NCBI RefSeq assembly: GCF_001039355.2
Contig: NW_019776079.1
Location: 1,188,513-1,233,058, forward strand
Source of the DNA: Lingula anatina
Lineage: Eukaryota > Brachiopoda > Lingulata > Lingulida > Lingulidae
Length of the DNA stretch: 44,546 bases
Reading direction: 5' to 3'
The notes beneath the pieces were generated by a model. That model did no database searches. It had not been told where the DNA came from and saw nothing but the letters and a program-made list of their open reading frames with translations. Numbering within the stretch: the first letter of the stretch is position 1; each line of letters begins with the position of its first letter. Position numbers and translations under genes: made by a program. Shown piece after piece: positions 12,301-27,300 of the stretch.

Positions 12301-15300
12301 CCAAGAGTTGATTATAGTATCTTAAAATCAAAGATCTATAAATAACCATACTCTTAAAGAGTATTTTTGAATTGCCTGTGATCAAAAGCACAGATTTCAA
12401 TCATATAATTACCTGGTAAAGTGCTAATAAGACAAGACGCTAAATACACACGCACTTGATGCCATTTGTAGTATTGATGATTGTGACGTAACAGTCATTT
12501 CATATACCAGCTTATGGATTAAGTTGGATAATACCCTGGCAGTGGCGTCATGAGTGCATTTTGTCATGAAATATCAGTGTTAGTTTAAGAAATCTGTGTG
12601 TTTGCAGTTCATTGTTCCCTTAACGTGGACTGTATTTAATGAAGTAATCAGACATTTGATGTGAAAAATTTTCTTAAGATAGATCCAAGGCATTGTGTTG
12701 TATGTTTTAAAGTTATTTTCTTAATGTTGCCATCTAACATGCTTAGGCTCAAATTTAAAAGCCAATGCATCTTTTTGTTTTACTAAAAAGTTTTAAAAGA
12801 ACTGTTCTTAGAATCAGATGTCATTCTTTTATTTTATTCTCTAATTTGAAAAATCATCTGTTGACAACAGTAAGATACGATAGTATTTCAGTTTTACATG
12901 AGAGGGAAAACAGCGAACCTTGGTGAACCTATATAACAGGGGTTTATAAAAAGAAAGCAGTAATTTGGTGAGAGTAGATCAAAAGTACATTTTTAATTGA
13001 TTGGCATTTTTATTTTCAGAGACACAAATTAGGAAGTCGGCAGTTTGTGCCCTCCTCTCATAAAAAGATTCAAATCAATGGAATATATGGAGAAAAGGTT
13101 AGAATGATGAGTTTGCAAAAAAAAAAAAAAAAAAAAAACTCACTCAATCACACACTTGTAATCTTTGTCAGTGTGATAATTGTACCACAGTGGCTGTTAT
13201 TTATAACTTATCACTAATAATTAGTGTAATAAGTAAATTGGATGTAAAGCATTGATGTAAATTAATTTTGTTTGAATAATAAAGTATATCTGTTCACCTA
13301 GGTGATATATTTTAATCTGTTTTAGACGGTGGAATTGTTCAGAAGATTTCCAGTTGATGGTGCTATTAATGTTGGTAAGTTTAATCATTTACCATATTTT
13401 CTTATGTTAGTATACATTTGGCATTTTTGTTATGATATTTTACGATAAATTTTCAAATCTTGATGTGATTTTGCACTATTTGAAGCACAGGTTCAAAAAT
13501 TTTGTCTATTAGGCATATATTAAGTATAAGACTGTGTACTTAGACCTACATTTTTATAGATCTCTTTTCCCTGGTCCAATGGACATTGTGTGAAATTTAA
13601 TGACATGATCTTTTATTTTCAGACACTGACAAAAAGAGGCTCAAGTATATAGCTTACAATCTGCAGGAAGATATGATCTTAGAAAGTAGATGTTGTGGCA
13701 AGTAAGTAGAGGATGAATAACTTGAAGGTGCATTTCTTTTCCGACGTAAATATAATTGTTGTGTTTCTCTGTGTTTCACTGCAGCAGCACCTCCTGGAGA
13801 GTGATTAGTACCTCTTAATTTAATAGCACATATTTACTGTCTTTGGCTCATTCAAAACTGAACCTTAGACAACTGTTTATTGAAAAATTAAAGATGTTTA
13901 TCTGCATAATTTATCATCACATCAGATGAAGTCATGTAATCCACCTGCATGATTGTTTCGTGATTATGAAGTCTTGCCATATTTTCCAGAAAATACAAAA
14001 TCCTCAATTATGACCAGAACTTTCTTGAAGAGTTGCTGGAAGAACGTGCCAAAGACAGGGAGAGGGGAAACATGTTCCTGTTGCTCTTGGTGGTAAGTTG
14101 ACTGCTGACACTTGCTTTTGTGTAATTTTTTTTCATTCTGTTGAGAAATGCATTAATGCCACATTGTATCATATATTATATTTAAAAGGTACATTGTTTT
14201 GCAGTGTTCTGCATCATGACCCCGTTGTTAGAGTTTTGGTGTTTGTTAACGTGAATTCTGAAACTGTTTTTTTATGTGTGTGTCTATGTGTGTGTGTTTT
14301 GCAAAATTAATTAATAAATAGTTGACAGCTGCACCATTGTAAATTACCCAAGTTATTACTTTTTTCATTACCACATTGCCTTAGAAGACAAATGGCTTGC
14401 ACATGTGATATATTTCTGTTACCATTTCTATTTTATAAAAGATCTCTCCATAAGTTCAGCCAACGCATTAATTTCTTGTATGTTTTTATGTTAGGCCACC
14501 TTAGAGTTTGCCATGCCAACACAATTAATCAAAGAAACACTTGATGTGGCCAAACTGAGTGAAATTGGGTAAGTGGATGTTGAGAAGGACATCTAGAATA
14601 ATTTTTAATTTCAAATTTATATCAAAAATGTCAGTTGACAGGGCAGATGTGTCAGTGCAAGGATTAACCTATCTGGCAGACAAAATAAAATTTTTTTATG
14701 AACGATAAGGGAGAGGAGCATAACCCTTGTCAAATGATAAACTAAATTTTGTGATTTTTGATTTTTTTATTACAGGAAGATAAAAAGTCTAGACCTTTTT
14801 CTTCTTCCCAGAGAAGTAAGGTGCTCAGTGGTTTCACTTTTGCTCAGTGCAGTCAAGGTGGACAAGGATGAAAAAGAGGTAAATTATAACTATTAAAATA
14901 TGTACAATTTATTGGTTTTGTGCTTATTTTGTCACAGGTTTTTTGCTTATAGAAAGCTTATGATTTAAGACACGTTTGAAAAAACATATTTCAAATTAAA
15001 ATAATATAGTAAAATTGTAAGCATAAATGTTAAATATTAGCTGAAGAGTGTTCATTGTCAATGTGTTTCTCATCCTAGTATGCTGCTATATTAATCCTTG
15101 TTGTTAATTGATAAATGTACTTGTAATTCTGATGTTGTGGCCACTTTCCTTCATTAGGCTGCTTTTCCACAATGGCAATGCAAGGTATTGGGTATAATGC
15201 TTGTTATGATCTTTTTCAATGATATAACTTTTTTTCTAATACTGCATGAATGATTATAATCTATTCTTTAATGTGCCTTATAAATTATTATGATTATTAT

Positions 15301-18300
15301 TATTATTAATTAAAGTGTTTATTTTAAGACGATTTCATTTAATTTCTGTAGTTTTGCAGTGCATGTATTGTGTTTCATTAGACAGCTAATGTTAGACAGC
15401 TAGGGCCAGCAGTTAGTGCCATTTTCCAGTTTTACTTATCTATTTAAGTGCATTAAGACATCACAAGTAATTATCATAAATTTACTCAGAAGCACAACCT
15501 GTCCTTATTATTACATCTGTGAGCACACATTGTAATGTAAGGCTTTAGTTGTGCTGTTTATACCTGTTTGATATAACAGAATGCATGTTAAGAAGGTATT
15601 GATAATCAGCATGGTTTGTCCAGCTAATTTTAGTAGTAGAACAAAGGGTGTTTGCATGCTAATTAATATTAATTAAAAAACAACAACAACAAATATTAAC
15701 ATACATCTTGTTGAGTCATATAAAGAGATTCCTATAACATTTTTTAAAACAGATTTTGTTACTGTTTTGTGAGAAGTGGTTGGATGAAAATTAATATGAG
15801 TTCTAAATTACTGGGTAAGATGTTTGCCTATGAGGAATGATAAGAAGTCCCTGTTGATCTGGTTAAACAGTGACTGGCCTGGACAACAGTATTTTTGTTT
15901 TCAGTCATCTGTCATTGAATGTTTCAGTATGCATGTTCGAGTATGTCTATTCAATATGAGCAAAACAGATGTGTATTTGTTTACTTATTCTGAATATATC
16001 CTGTTTATTTTATTATTTTATTTTATTTATTTATATTTTTGACCCAAGCACACACTTTGGATACTTCTTTTAACATGTCAAGTATGAAATTTACAAGGTT
16101 CTTGCAGAATGTGTTACAATCATGGTTTGTTTGACTTGACTTATGGCTGTGTTTAAATTTTTTTCAGGATGGAGGTTTGTACGACCGTCTCTACCTGTGT
16201 CTGTACTACACTGTATCAGAATTAGCCAGACTGGGGAGATCTAGAGGTTCCTCCTCTGCATCTGCTGCCAAGTCAAGTGATATGTAAGGACATGTTGATG
16301 TATCTGATATCAGTAATCCTCATAGCTTTATGCCAATAGGTTGGCACTATATAATGATATACTTATACCACAATTAATCATGTTCCACCTTTTGTGTAAA
16401 TAAAGGGGTACCCTTATTAATTTTAAAAATTAATATATACCATTTTTTTGTTAATTAAGAAGCATATAATGTGTCCAAACCTTTGTCTCACTCAGTTATG
16501 TATCTTGGAGATATTCTTGAAAATTGAATGGGGAAGAATCATATACCCATAAAAAATCTCAATGACAAGTAGTAGGTTTTTGTAGATTTTTGGTATTTAG
16601 AGCTATTGATTTCTGTTCACTTCTTTAAGGCAAATGTACACTTAAATAAGTGAAAACATTATGTCAGGTAAACAAGTGTAAAGGTCAATCCATACATTTG
16701 ACACTTTGGAGCATTTCCATTCATGCTTAGTTGTTTATTTTCCAGGTACAAAGACTACAGGTGTCTCCTGGCCTCAGAGGTTGTCCAACTATTATGTATT
16801 GTGCCTGCTTTCTTTGATTTCCTGGACAAAGACGTTGGTATGTCTATTGAATTGTAAAATATTGATGAATAAATCATTTGCATGTTTTTTGTGTGCTTTT
16901 AGATTAGAATATTGATGAATAAGCTATTTAAACATAAACTGAGTTAAGGGTTAGATGCAGGGTAGCTACTTCAACTAAAAATTTCCAGATATGCCTAGGA
17001 TATAAGTATGCAAATATGGAGGTTAGCCAATGAAAAAGTGCCTTCATTGAGTTAGAAGCTCAAAGTATTTAAACAAATAAAAGCGCTGCTTTTTTGTTTG
17101 TATTTTGTTTTAATATTCAGATATGTTATTCTTAAAGATAAATTTCAAAATATAGCTTGCATAATTTATGCTCACTTTATCCAATAGGTGTTATGAATCT
17201 TGTCGCCACAGCAACAGGGGACTACCATATCTGTGATAAAGTGACAGACTTAGCTGAGTCGGTGAGGCAGAGAGGGGTAAGATAAAACAGATACTGACAA
17301 ATATTTTGTGCATATTTCTATGGGTTTTGCCTTTGTTTTCTTTGGACAGAAAATTTCAGTTTTTTATCTTGCACTTTAATGAGATATTGAATATATGCTT
17401 TTAACAGTCTGTAATATGTAAACATATTTTTTATTGGTTATATATATTTGTTTGTATTCCAGGGTAACCTAAAAGCCATATACGAGCATGCTGCTGATTT
17501 TGTTCTCAATGCTGTGCAGGAAAACACCCTGAATCTAGCAAATAAAGGTTTTAGGAAGAAGAAAGTGGACCATGTTTTAACAGTAAGTACATCATTCTGA
17601 TTGTAATATTGTGTGAATTATTAGAATTCCTCCACTTCAAGATAGGTGAGGGAGGTATTTACTTTTGTTGATTGAGGAAGGTTTTGATTTCATCAGCATT
17701 GGTTTGTTTGTGGAGAAGATATCTCTGAAGGGTTCTGTACAAATATTGATGAACATTTCAGGAGAAGCAGTCATTTGGTAGGAAAACAAGTAGTGGCAAT
17801 TAAATCCAGATATCTTAATATTTTAAAAATAATTAAAAAATTTTATTCCATTATTATCATTGTCTTTATTATTATTATTCACTTAGACTGAGGTCTGCTC
17901 TCTAGTTAAGACCTATTTTCACTTTGAACCTCTTAAAATGTTCAAATGATTTACACATGACACATTCTTATGAATATACCTTTGATTTCAGTCAAAGCCT
18001 GCTTACCCCAAGAGGCCCCAGTCCTCCCCCTTAGTAGCCTCAGAGTACCACATGAGGGGGCGGTCCACTCCCATGAGGCAGTACAGGATACAGAGCAGCA
18101 AACCTGCAAGGCAAACAGAGAAGAAACCCAGTGAGTTCATTTTCCATTTTTGAACCAGGTTTTACCTTTAATTATATCATATTATTTTTTTCCCACAGAT
18201 CCATTATGGTTGTATGATAATGAAAGCTATGAAAGGCCTGATTGGTCTTGTTGTTAGTTATTGAAGCTTTTGTACTTGTCAAGCTAGTTCTTATGGTTTT

Positions 18301-21300
18301 TACTTCAGAATTAAATTTGTTCTTGTGTGGATCCTTATATGTGTAATAGAACCTTTGAGAAAAAAAAAACAACTTAGATTGATTGCAATTATTGAATCAT
18401 TTCTCTTTACCCATATCTGTCAACAAATTTTAAGATGTAGATAGTCCTGTAAAAATGTGTACACTGAACTTTACAGAACTTGGTGAAAGAATTCTTCTGG
18501 GACCCCAGAATGTGGCGCGTGTCATGTCTATTCCACAGACTGATATAGCTCTGGTACAGATGGATGTAGTAGCAGGTAAGGCTTTTGTTCATTTGATAGT
18601 TTTTTTTTCTTTTTCACTTTTGTTCAAGTATAATAGTGGTGTCCATTTCAAGACTGTATTTATACAGGTGGGGGATTCCTGTGTGCAGAGAATGAATGGG
18701 AAGATTATTTTTTCTGTCTCAAGACTGAATGATGCCAAACAATGTTCAAGCATAAACATTTTACAATTTTTCCCTTAATATATGTCATGAAAAAATACCT
18801 TAATGCTCAAGTTTTTTAAAACTAAAAATCATTTGATTGGCTTCTGTCTCATGTACTCAGATGCTTGTGTTTTTGGTGTGCTTACAAAATCTAGTTTTCA
18901 TATTTTGTTCATTTTAGTAAAGATACTTTCAGTTTGCTTTTTACTTAGTCACTGTAGATATTTCTGATGCTTAAGTAGTTGTCTCATTAACTTATATCAT
19001 TTCTCTTTAGTAAAAAATACTTATATTACATCCCAAACTAGATTTTGATTTGTTAAATTTATTGGTATTATAATAAGCACCAACATTTTTCTAATGCATT
19101 GGGAAAACTTTTGAGTTTCTTGTAGTAAGGCCTGTTTACACCAGGGTAATCTTATGGAACTGTATTACATGTGTAATATCAGTTTTTGGACAGTCAAAAA
19201 CAACACAGACCATATAGTCACCTTGGAATGCGTCTTCTTGATACAAAGATGGCTGCCCAGACTGTCCTCTTGAAGTGTTTATCGACACAACACGGATATT
19301 TATATCTAAATTTCATCACAAATGTAGGCTGTTTATTGGACTTGAACTATTTTTGGTTTAAGTTAAACCTGGTGGAAACAGGCCTGTACTTTGCTTTCAT
19401 TCTAAAGCTTGACATTGTTGTTTCCCCCACTCCAGGCCCCCACTGGAAAGAGAGTGAGAAAACCCCAGCAGATATGGTCACTTTCACCAGAGATACCATG
19501 GGTTGTTATACATATTGCATTGTTGCTTTTGATTAGATATGCTGTGCTTGGTTGCTCCCATGCGCTTTCATTTTTATTGATAATCTGAGTAGAATCAGCA
19601 TGATCAAGTGTTTGATTAATTTATAGGGTAATGCACATATCTGTAGCTTATAAAGTGATCTCTACAAGTCCAAATTATCTTGCATTATGTTCAAGCTATT
19701 ATTGCCTTCAACATATTATAAAAAATTACATGATCTTTTGAGACCTCTTACCACAGTATACACATTTTGAGCTAAAATCAGTCAAACTGCCCAAGTTTGT
19801 TTCTAGGCAGCTAACTTAACATGTGCATATAAATAGCCAGTTTCGCTAGAGATATTGAGACCAAAAATTGGTATTACCTTTTAGACTGAACAATTTAGTC
19901 TACTTCTTAGATCTGTAGTTGTCCACAAAGATGAAGTTAATATTGGTCTAAAACATTAGCAATTTCTTACTTAATATAGAATAGGTGTAGTGTTTCACAT
20001 AGGTGGGCAACTAGCCATTTATCTTCAGTTCAAAGTAGATTGGTTATTTTGATCCAAAATTTTAAGGTCATGTATTGGTTTAAGGTTCTTTGGTGAAACT
20101 GGTGCAAGCACTTTGACTGACTGCGTGTAGAGAGCTCTTTGAGATCAGAATGCATTGAATGCATCGGTTCACATGCACGATTGGAATATTTGTTGATTTA
20201 TTTGTTTTGTTTTTAAATAATAAACTTTAGCATGACATGGATTGAATGTTTAAGTATATTCGACATTGTCACCAGTTGCTGCCTTGGGAATTGACAATAA
20301 AAGTGAGGTTGATTTTGTTAGATTTGAAATTATGGTTGGGCTTGATATATGGGGGAGTGTTTTTTTTATTTTTATTTTCTAATATCAAAGACATCTGTAA
20401 ATGCATGTATTGTATGTGATTGATGTGCAGTGGACCTTATTGCTTGGGACTGCATCTACTATACACTAATAATATTCTTATTCAAATGTCATCAACATGC
20501 TGACAGAAGTGTGATGATAATAATTAATTTTACTGTTGCAGCAAAGTAAAGTTGTCAGCGTGAGTACTTTGTGTATAGAAGAGCCTGGAATTATGTTAAT
20601 TCTATAAGATAAAAACACTGTGCACTTTGCCTTGTATACCAAGAAATGCTGTTATCCTGTTATAATCAGATATCTTGGTTAACAGGTAAAAAAAACACTG
20701 TTAAGATTGAGTCTTTGCAATTAATTCTGACTGTTTATTTTCTGTTGCTAAGTTGCCACAGGGGCCATGGTAAGTGGCAGGACCGATGCTGAATCTCACT
20801 TTTCCTACATTGACATGACTCAGTTAATTTGGGATGATGGTGGGAGATTTTGGAGGCCCAGGGGCACAGTGGGAGACAGGTAAGGAGCTCTCTGTAGGCA
20901 TGACTGTGGGACAAGTGGGAGATTGTAAAAGCCTCTGAAGGAAGGCATGCAGGCCCATAGCCAGCAATTTCAAATGGGGGGTTCTTTTACTGAAAAAAAA
21001 AAAAATGGACCTAGATAAAATTTTACCCAGAGGGAACCATTTCCCAGCAAAAAGGGGAGTTCTTTAGAACCCCCTGAACCCCCTGGCTACGGGTCTGGCA
21101 TGAAACACCTCTTTACAGATGACTCATGATGAAAGTGGAAGACTATAGGTCTGTTACAACTTAGTTTGATCATCCCATGGTCCACATTCTTTACATCATC
21201 GTTATCCTGTCTCTACAGCACATAAAAACTGTTATTGTAGGTACTATTATACCAAACATTATTTCCTCTTATATCTTTAAAGGCTGCTTATTTAATCAAT

Positions 21301-24300
21301 TTTAAAGATAAAAAATAAATGTTAAAAGATAACACAGTAAACAGTTTGCTTTTAAAGAAATGCATTTTAACATTTCTATCTCTTGATTGATTTTAGAATC
21401 ACCATTCAAAGTATCAGAGACCGTAACCTTGAAGCCACCCACCCCAACACCCCAAGAAGATCTGGGTCCCCTGTGTCCCCACCCACCTCCCCCAGCCCCA
21501 TGAGGGTGACATCTGCTAGGTCAAGGTCAACAAGTGAACCACAGGAGGTCCTAGTGCAGAATCTCAAAGTGAGTTTTTTCTTTTTTTTTCAGACATTAGA
21601 ACTTGGTTCATGAGGTTTAACTGACATCCATATCTCATTCAAGACATTAAATTTGAAACTCAAAGCAGGCAGTTTCATTTTCAGAGTGACATTCAGCATA
21701 GTTTTAAGAAAAAGAAAACCCAATTTAAAGAAACTAAACCTATTAATCTAAAATAATATTTTTTCTTTATAGTTATGCATAACAGCATGTTTTAGTTTTA
21801 AGCTTGTATTTTTGTCAAAATTGTAGTATGCTTGTGTGCATATATTTGGAATGGTGGAGGCTTACTGATGAAAAAAAATTATCTTCCATACCATCAGGTG
21901 TCAGTCATATCTTAGGAAGAACACATTAACCTACATATCAGTCATCTAATGAGAAAAAGCATTGCATGTTATGAACATGATTTATTTTTACATTATGCTA
22001 TTATTATACTATTCATATTTAGAATTCTATAAATGTAAAACGTATTTTTATGTTTGAAAAAATGTAGTACTGTGTCCAACATAATTTTGCTTTTTGCGTT
22101 ATGGTTCCAAAGTCATGCAAAAAAAAAAAAGAAAGAAAGAAAGAAAAAAAAAAGCTTACAGTAACAGTTTTTTAAAGAAGTTAATAGATGTCTACCTAAA
22201 CACATCAGGTTCTCCCAGTATCCATGTAAATTTAATGGTTTATTATGTCTGACTAAAATTCCCATTAACGCAATCATTACACACACTTGGCTGCTTATCT
22301 ATTGTGCCCAGTGCAAAAATAATGAAAATAAAACCCATTTCACTGACTAGATGTAGAAACATGGAGTAAAAATGTGTTTGTGGGGGCCGAATTCTAAATA
22401 CCTTACTGTCCATTATTTAAAATAGTCTGCTACACTAAAGCTGTCTTTTGAGAAGAAACTGAATATGTTTCTAAAATCTTTAGTATTTCTTTGGGCTGTG
22501 GGTTGTTGTTTGAGCACACATAATTGCAATGAAGAAAATTTAGCCCCAAGTTCTGCAGAGCCTGTTTCTTCTAAAGATGAAGAGAGGCTAGGACAGCTGA
22601 TGAGGAGCAATAGGAAGTTAACAACATTCTTGTACCAGGAATTTCAGCAGAATTCTGCAGATTCAGAAAATATTTTATTTTCACCAATGACCATTCTTAG
22701 TACCCTGGCCTTACTGTATGGCGGTGCCGATAAAGTCACAAAGGATCAAATGGATAATGTTTTAAAGTTTGGGAAATTCTCATCAAGGAGTCTCCATTCT
22801 ACAGTTAAGAGCGTGACAGACAGCCTGTACCATAGGAGCAATAAGTACAGTTTACGAGGGGCAACAAGGTTTTATGCTGCAAAAACTGTGTTTGACGAGG
22901 ACTATATTGACCTGGCCAAGACATTCTATAGGGTCAATTTACACACTGTGGATTTTAAATCAGAAGAAAAGGACTTTTCTGACAAAGAGACAGAGCTAGA
23001 TAATAATGACTTAGAGGATCTGCGTGCCCGGAAGATCTACGAAATGTTGGAAGCAGAAAAAGTAGACCCAAGCAAAGGAATAGTGTTAATCGCTGCAGTA
23101 TCTTTTAAAAGCCACTGGGCAGAGAATTTTGATAAATCGAGAACAATGAAGGATATTTTTTCTCTCACAAAATCCAAATATGTCCAAGTTGACATGATGT
23201 ACTACAAAGGTGTGTTACCTTATGCTTATATTGTTGACTTAAATTGTCATGTTGTAGAAATCCCTTATGCTGACAGACAAGTTAGCCTGTTTATCCTGCT
23301 GCCCAAGAGAATCGGTGGTCTTCCAGCAGTGGAGGCAGGTTTAGGGACCAAACTGTTACGTTATATTCCTTCCTTGGTGAAAGAAACTACCATAGAGATC
23401 AAGCTTCCAAGATTTCAGTTTGAAAGACATTATACCTTGGAGAACAATCTTCGAGGAATAGGACTAGAGGACATTTTTGTGGAAGATAAGGCAGATTTCT
23501 CTCGAATGAACGGCCATATTTGGATGTATGTAGCCAGATTATTTCACAAAGCCTCTTTTACTGTTCAAGAAGACCAAGATAATGATTTTCATGATGAATT
23601 TATGCCTAGGCATAAAACTAATGATCCATCAGAGAAAAAGTTTAAAGCGGAACAAAGAATTGGTGTAAATCACCCATTTTTATTTTTCATCAGACATAAT
23701 GCTTTAGATGCAATACTTTTCTTTGGAAGGTTATCAAAACCTAGTGACATATATGTAAAAGATGAGATATAATCTTACTTGGTATAGTCATTTAGATAAT
23801 TTATATATTCGTGCCACAGATATTTAAGTGATGGTATATTTTATTTTATGACTTCTGACATTGGAAAATGGGAAATAAAAGTAAAACCCAAACTGTTAAT
23901 TTTAGTAGTGTTGTCAAGGCACTAGTATCTGTAAGAAGCCATTGAAATGGATTAACCACAGATTGTTTTTGCTGAGGGTTCATTAATTAGTTGTTATAAA
24001 AATATGATCATGAAGGGAATCTTTAACAATTATGTGAATGTAATTCTAAAAATATTTTTGCACATCATAATAAGTTAATTAGGAGGGATCACACAACCAT
24101 TTTACGAATGAAATAATCTTTGACCTACATTAATGCAAAGTATTGCCATCAAGCGAGTTTTTTTTTGTTGTTTAACTACTTTGACAAGTAATTATATTCT
24201 ATCTACTTACCCTTTTTACTGGGAGTGTAAATGCCTACCTTGGCACTGTTCATTGCAAAAATAGTGGGAATGGGAACTAGATCATTCTGTAAATGCATTA

Positions 24301-27300
24301 AAAAGATAATGTGCTTTATTACAAAAACTAAAACATATAGAAAGTGTTCAAAATCATATTGATAAAGATGCAATTAAGGGAATTAGTAAGACATGTTTGC
24401 GTGTGAAACTAAAACTAACCAGCCATAAGTAAGCTTGGCAGGCAAGGGGATTACTTTTACAGTTACTTATTTCCTGGATTACTTGGCATAACAGGAATCA
24501 ATAACTTTGCTTGCTGCTCTATTAAACTGCATGGCCAGGGCTGGCTCACTAACTGCATGCTGCATTGCTTGCTTTACAGTCCTCTCCCACCGCAAACAGG
24601 CCCATGTCAGCAGTGTTACGGGAAAAATATAACTTGAAATTGGAAATTGATGAGCACACAATCAAAAACTCCAGGTTACTGAGTGGGAAAACAAAATCTG
24701 GAAAGTCCAGAGAAAGTGTAAGTTATGTAATTGATTGTGCTGTGATTTTAATATGCCAGAATGATTTGTAAGTCCTTTTTCTTTTTGAATTGCTTTTGTC
24801 ATGTGCGCACGCATGTGCACACACACATACACACACATTATAAGGTACATCAAGTAACTCTTGAGTAATGTCCTTAATCTTATATTATTTCACATAAAAG
24901 AAAGTGATAAATTTCTGTCACATTTATCAAAATTTTTCTTTATTAATTTCCAGTTATTTGAGGATCCATCTGCAGACAGCAGTTTGCTGTTTGACCAGGT
25001 CCGTGATGCCATGGACAATGTAGCCAAAACTGTTCACCTCACTGCCTACCAGGTGAGCAGATGTTTCCAATTTTTAAGTAATGTTTAAACATGTAATGTT
25101 TAAACCTAAGCATAAAAAAAAAGAATTTCATAAGGTACTAAGTAGAAACACTGCGCTTATATTATATAAGAACAAAATCTCTATGGTATTACTGCGAAGC
25201 AGTCCTGCCTTTCCATCCATTTGTACACTTGACCTTAATCTTAGAAATTATTACCTGGACAGACACTGAAGATTTTACTCTCATCTTCAGCTTTGCAATG
25301 CACACTTTCTACCTTTCAATTTGACAAACATTAACAAACATTGGGCAGTTTTATCATTTTACATATGTAGATGTGATCTCTTTTCACAACTGAAATTATT
25401 GAATAAATCTGTTTCTTAATTTCTTCCAGACATTATCTAAAGGGCCAGATTTCTCTGGCCAGGGCTCCATATCCAGCAGGAGCAACAGCAGCACCATGAC
25501 AGACAACAAAATAGTACAACAGATATCTCAGGTAAACATTGGTCCTGATGACAGCCATGATGGTATAGGTAACCATGGTGATGTAACTGGAGATGGTAGA
25601 GGAGTCACTGATGGAGCGGAGTTTCAAGATGCAAGGAATGTTAAGGTGGTGACTGCTGTATCAACAGCAGATGATGATAATAGTTCCATCTCAGCAGTGC
25701 ATGCTGCCAATACAGAGGACGGGGGAAGCGATGGTGGTAGTGGTGGTGGATCTTCTCCAAGACAGCCCGCACCCCAGGATAATGAGAAACCTAAAGTGTT
25801 ACCTCCACCTATTTCAATACCCTCCATCCCCATAGCAAGGAAGGAGTCTGTGACCAGTGTTGGTGCTGGTAGTGAGGTGGCAGAGCCCTCGGCCAGTGCA
25901 GTTTCTCTTGAGAGAGAAATGGTTCCTCAAGCTGTGTACAAGGTCTCTACTCCAGAATCTTTTGCTAAACCCACTCCAAGAGGAAAGCAAGGCACACCAA
26001 GGTAATTCTCTTGGATGTTTCAAAGAAAATATGACATACAATTTCTTACAAATGATATTTTAACAAACAAGCTTATTATTTACTGTAATGCAAATTATAT
26101 GCTCTTGTTTGTTGTGAGGAATTTTGACTTAAGTTAATCACTTTTAAAAGTTGGAATTAATTTGTTAATTCATCACATGATACTTTGTTCACAGGCATTG
26201 TGGTGTGTGTGTGTGTGTGTGTGTTTGAAATGATTTATCCATTTCCTGCTTATTATTATTATTATAGCAGGCAATCAGCTGCAGTTGGCCGTCGTCCCTT
26301 TAGTGCAGTGGATGCGTACAAGTTCATAGTGGCTCACCCCATTAATGACGAGTTTAACACCAACTATCAGAATCTGAGGACAGAGGCCTGGAAGAGAAGC
26401 ACTGGGGCAAATACACCCAAAAACTGTGAGTATCCAGGCAGAGGTGAAGATTCTGAAATAGGAGATGATAAAAGTGTCAATAAAAGACTAAAAAAAATCA
26501 AAAACCTCTGTATTTCTTATCAGTAGGTGCAATCTTTATCAGTAGGTATAAAAATTGCACCCAGTTAAGAGAAAATGTGGTATCTTGCTAACTTCTGTAC
26601 AGCTGTCTTATATAACCTTGGTTATCTTTTTATATTTGTTATTGTTATTTTAGATTTTTCATTGTTTTATATCAAAATATAAAACTCAGAATATAACTAA
26701 AAATAAATCTGTACAATTACAGTAAGCCGTCCCTCTACCCCCCGCCGTCCCAGCAGCCCCCCTCCCCAGCGCCCCACCTCCCCCTCTGCAAGCAAGGATG
26801 ACAAGAGACCACTGAATGTCCAGAGGGGCAACAGCTGGCTGGCTGGAGGCAAGGACCTGTACTGGGAGGACTATATGAACAAACCTAACACCATCCATGT
26901 CCCAGGGTGGAAGGAAGAACTGCTCAACAAACGTCCACACTCTGCTGCTGCTACTAGAGCATTCAGGTAGGTGGGAGGTAGTGGTTGTCATCCTCCTCCT
27001 CCTCCTTATCATCATCATCAGAGGTTTTTTCTTTTATGACAAGTGTGTTTGGATTATATGCATGGTTGAAATATTTTTGTTTTAGTTTGACAGTTCCAGT
27101 CTGATATTTATCTTTAAGAGAAATGTATATTTTCTGATTATTTTGCGAGATGTCAGGGTGCTTTCAGACATACCATAATTACAGTATGACATAATCTTAA
27201 CTTTGACAGGTGTCTTATACAGCTTGTCTGCTTTCTTTTACTTTCACAACACTTATAAGACATTTGAGAGTTTTTTTATGCCATTTTACTTTTTGCATGA

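Larger units (their letters stand above)
21569..24579 (+). other. LRR gene intron 21, host of the nested serpin gene
   Basis: This is the largest intron of the model (3.0 kb). Besides the serpin gene it contains an A/GAAA-rich tract at about 22119-22153 and AT-rich filler. The flanking exons 21 and 22 are both phase 0 at this junction, so the intron can be removed without affecting the reading frame of the host gene. Confidence 0.75.

Noticed and set aside
18455-18778. 107-codon frame as a separate small gene
   Set aside because: Its first part is LRR exon 18 (18477-18575); the rest is intron read-through.
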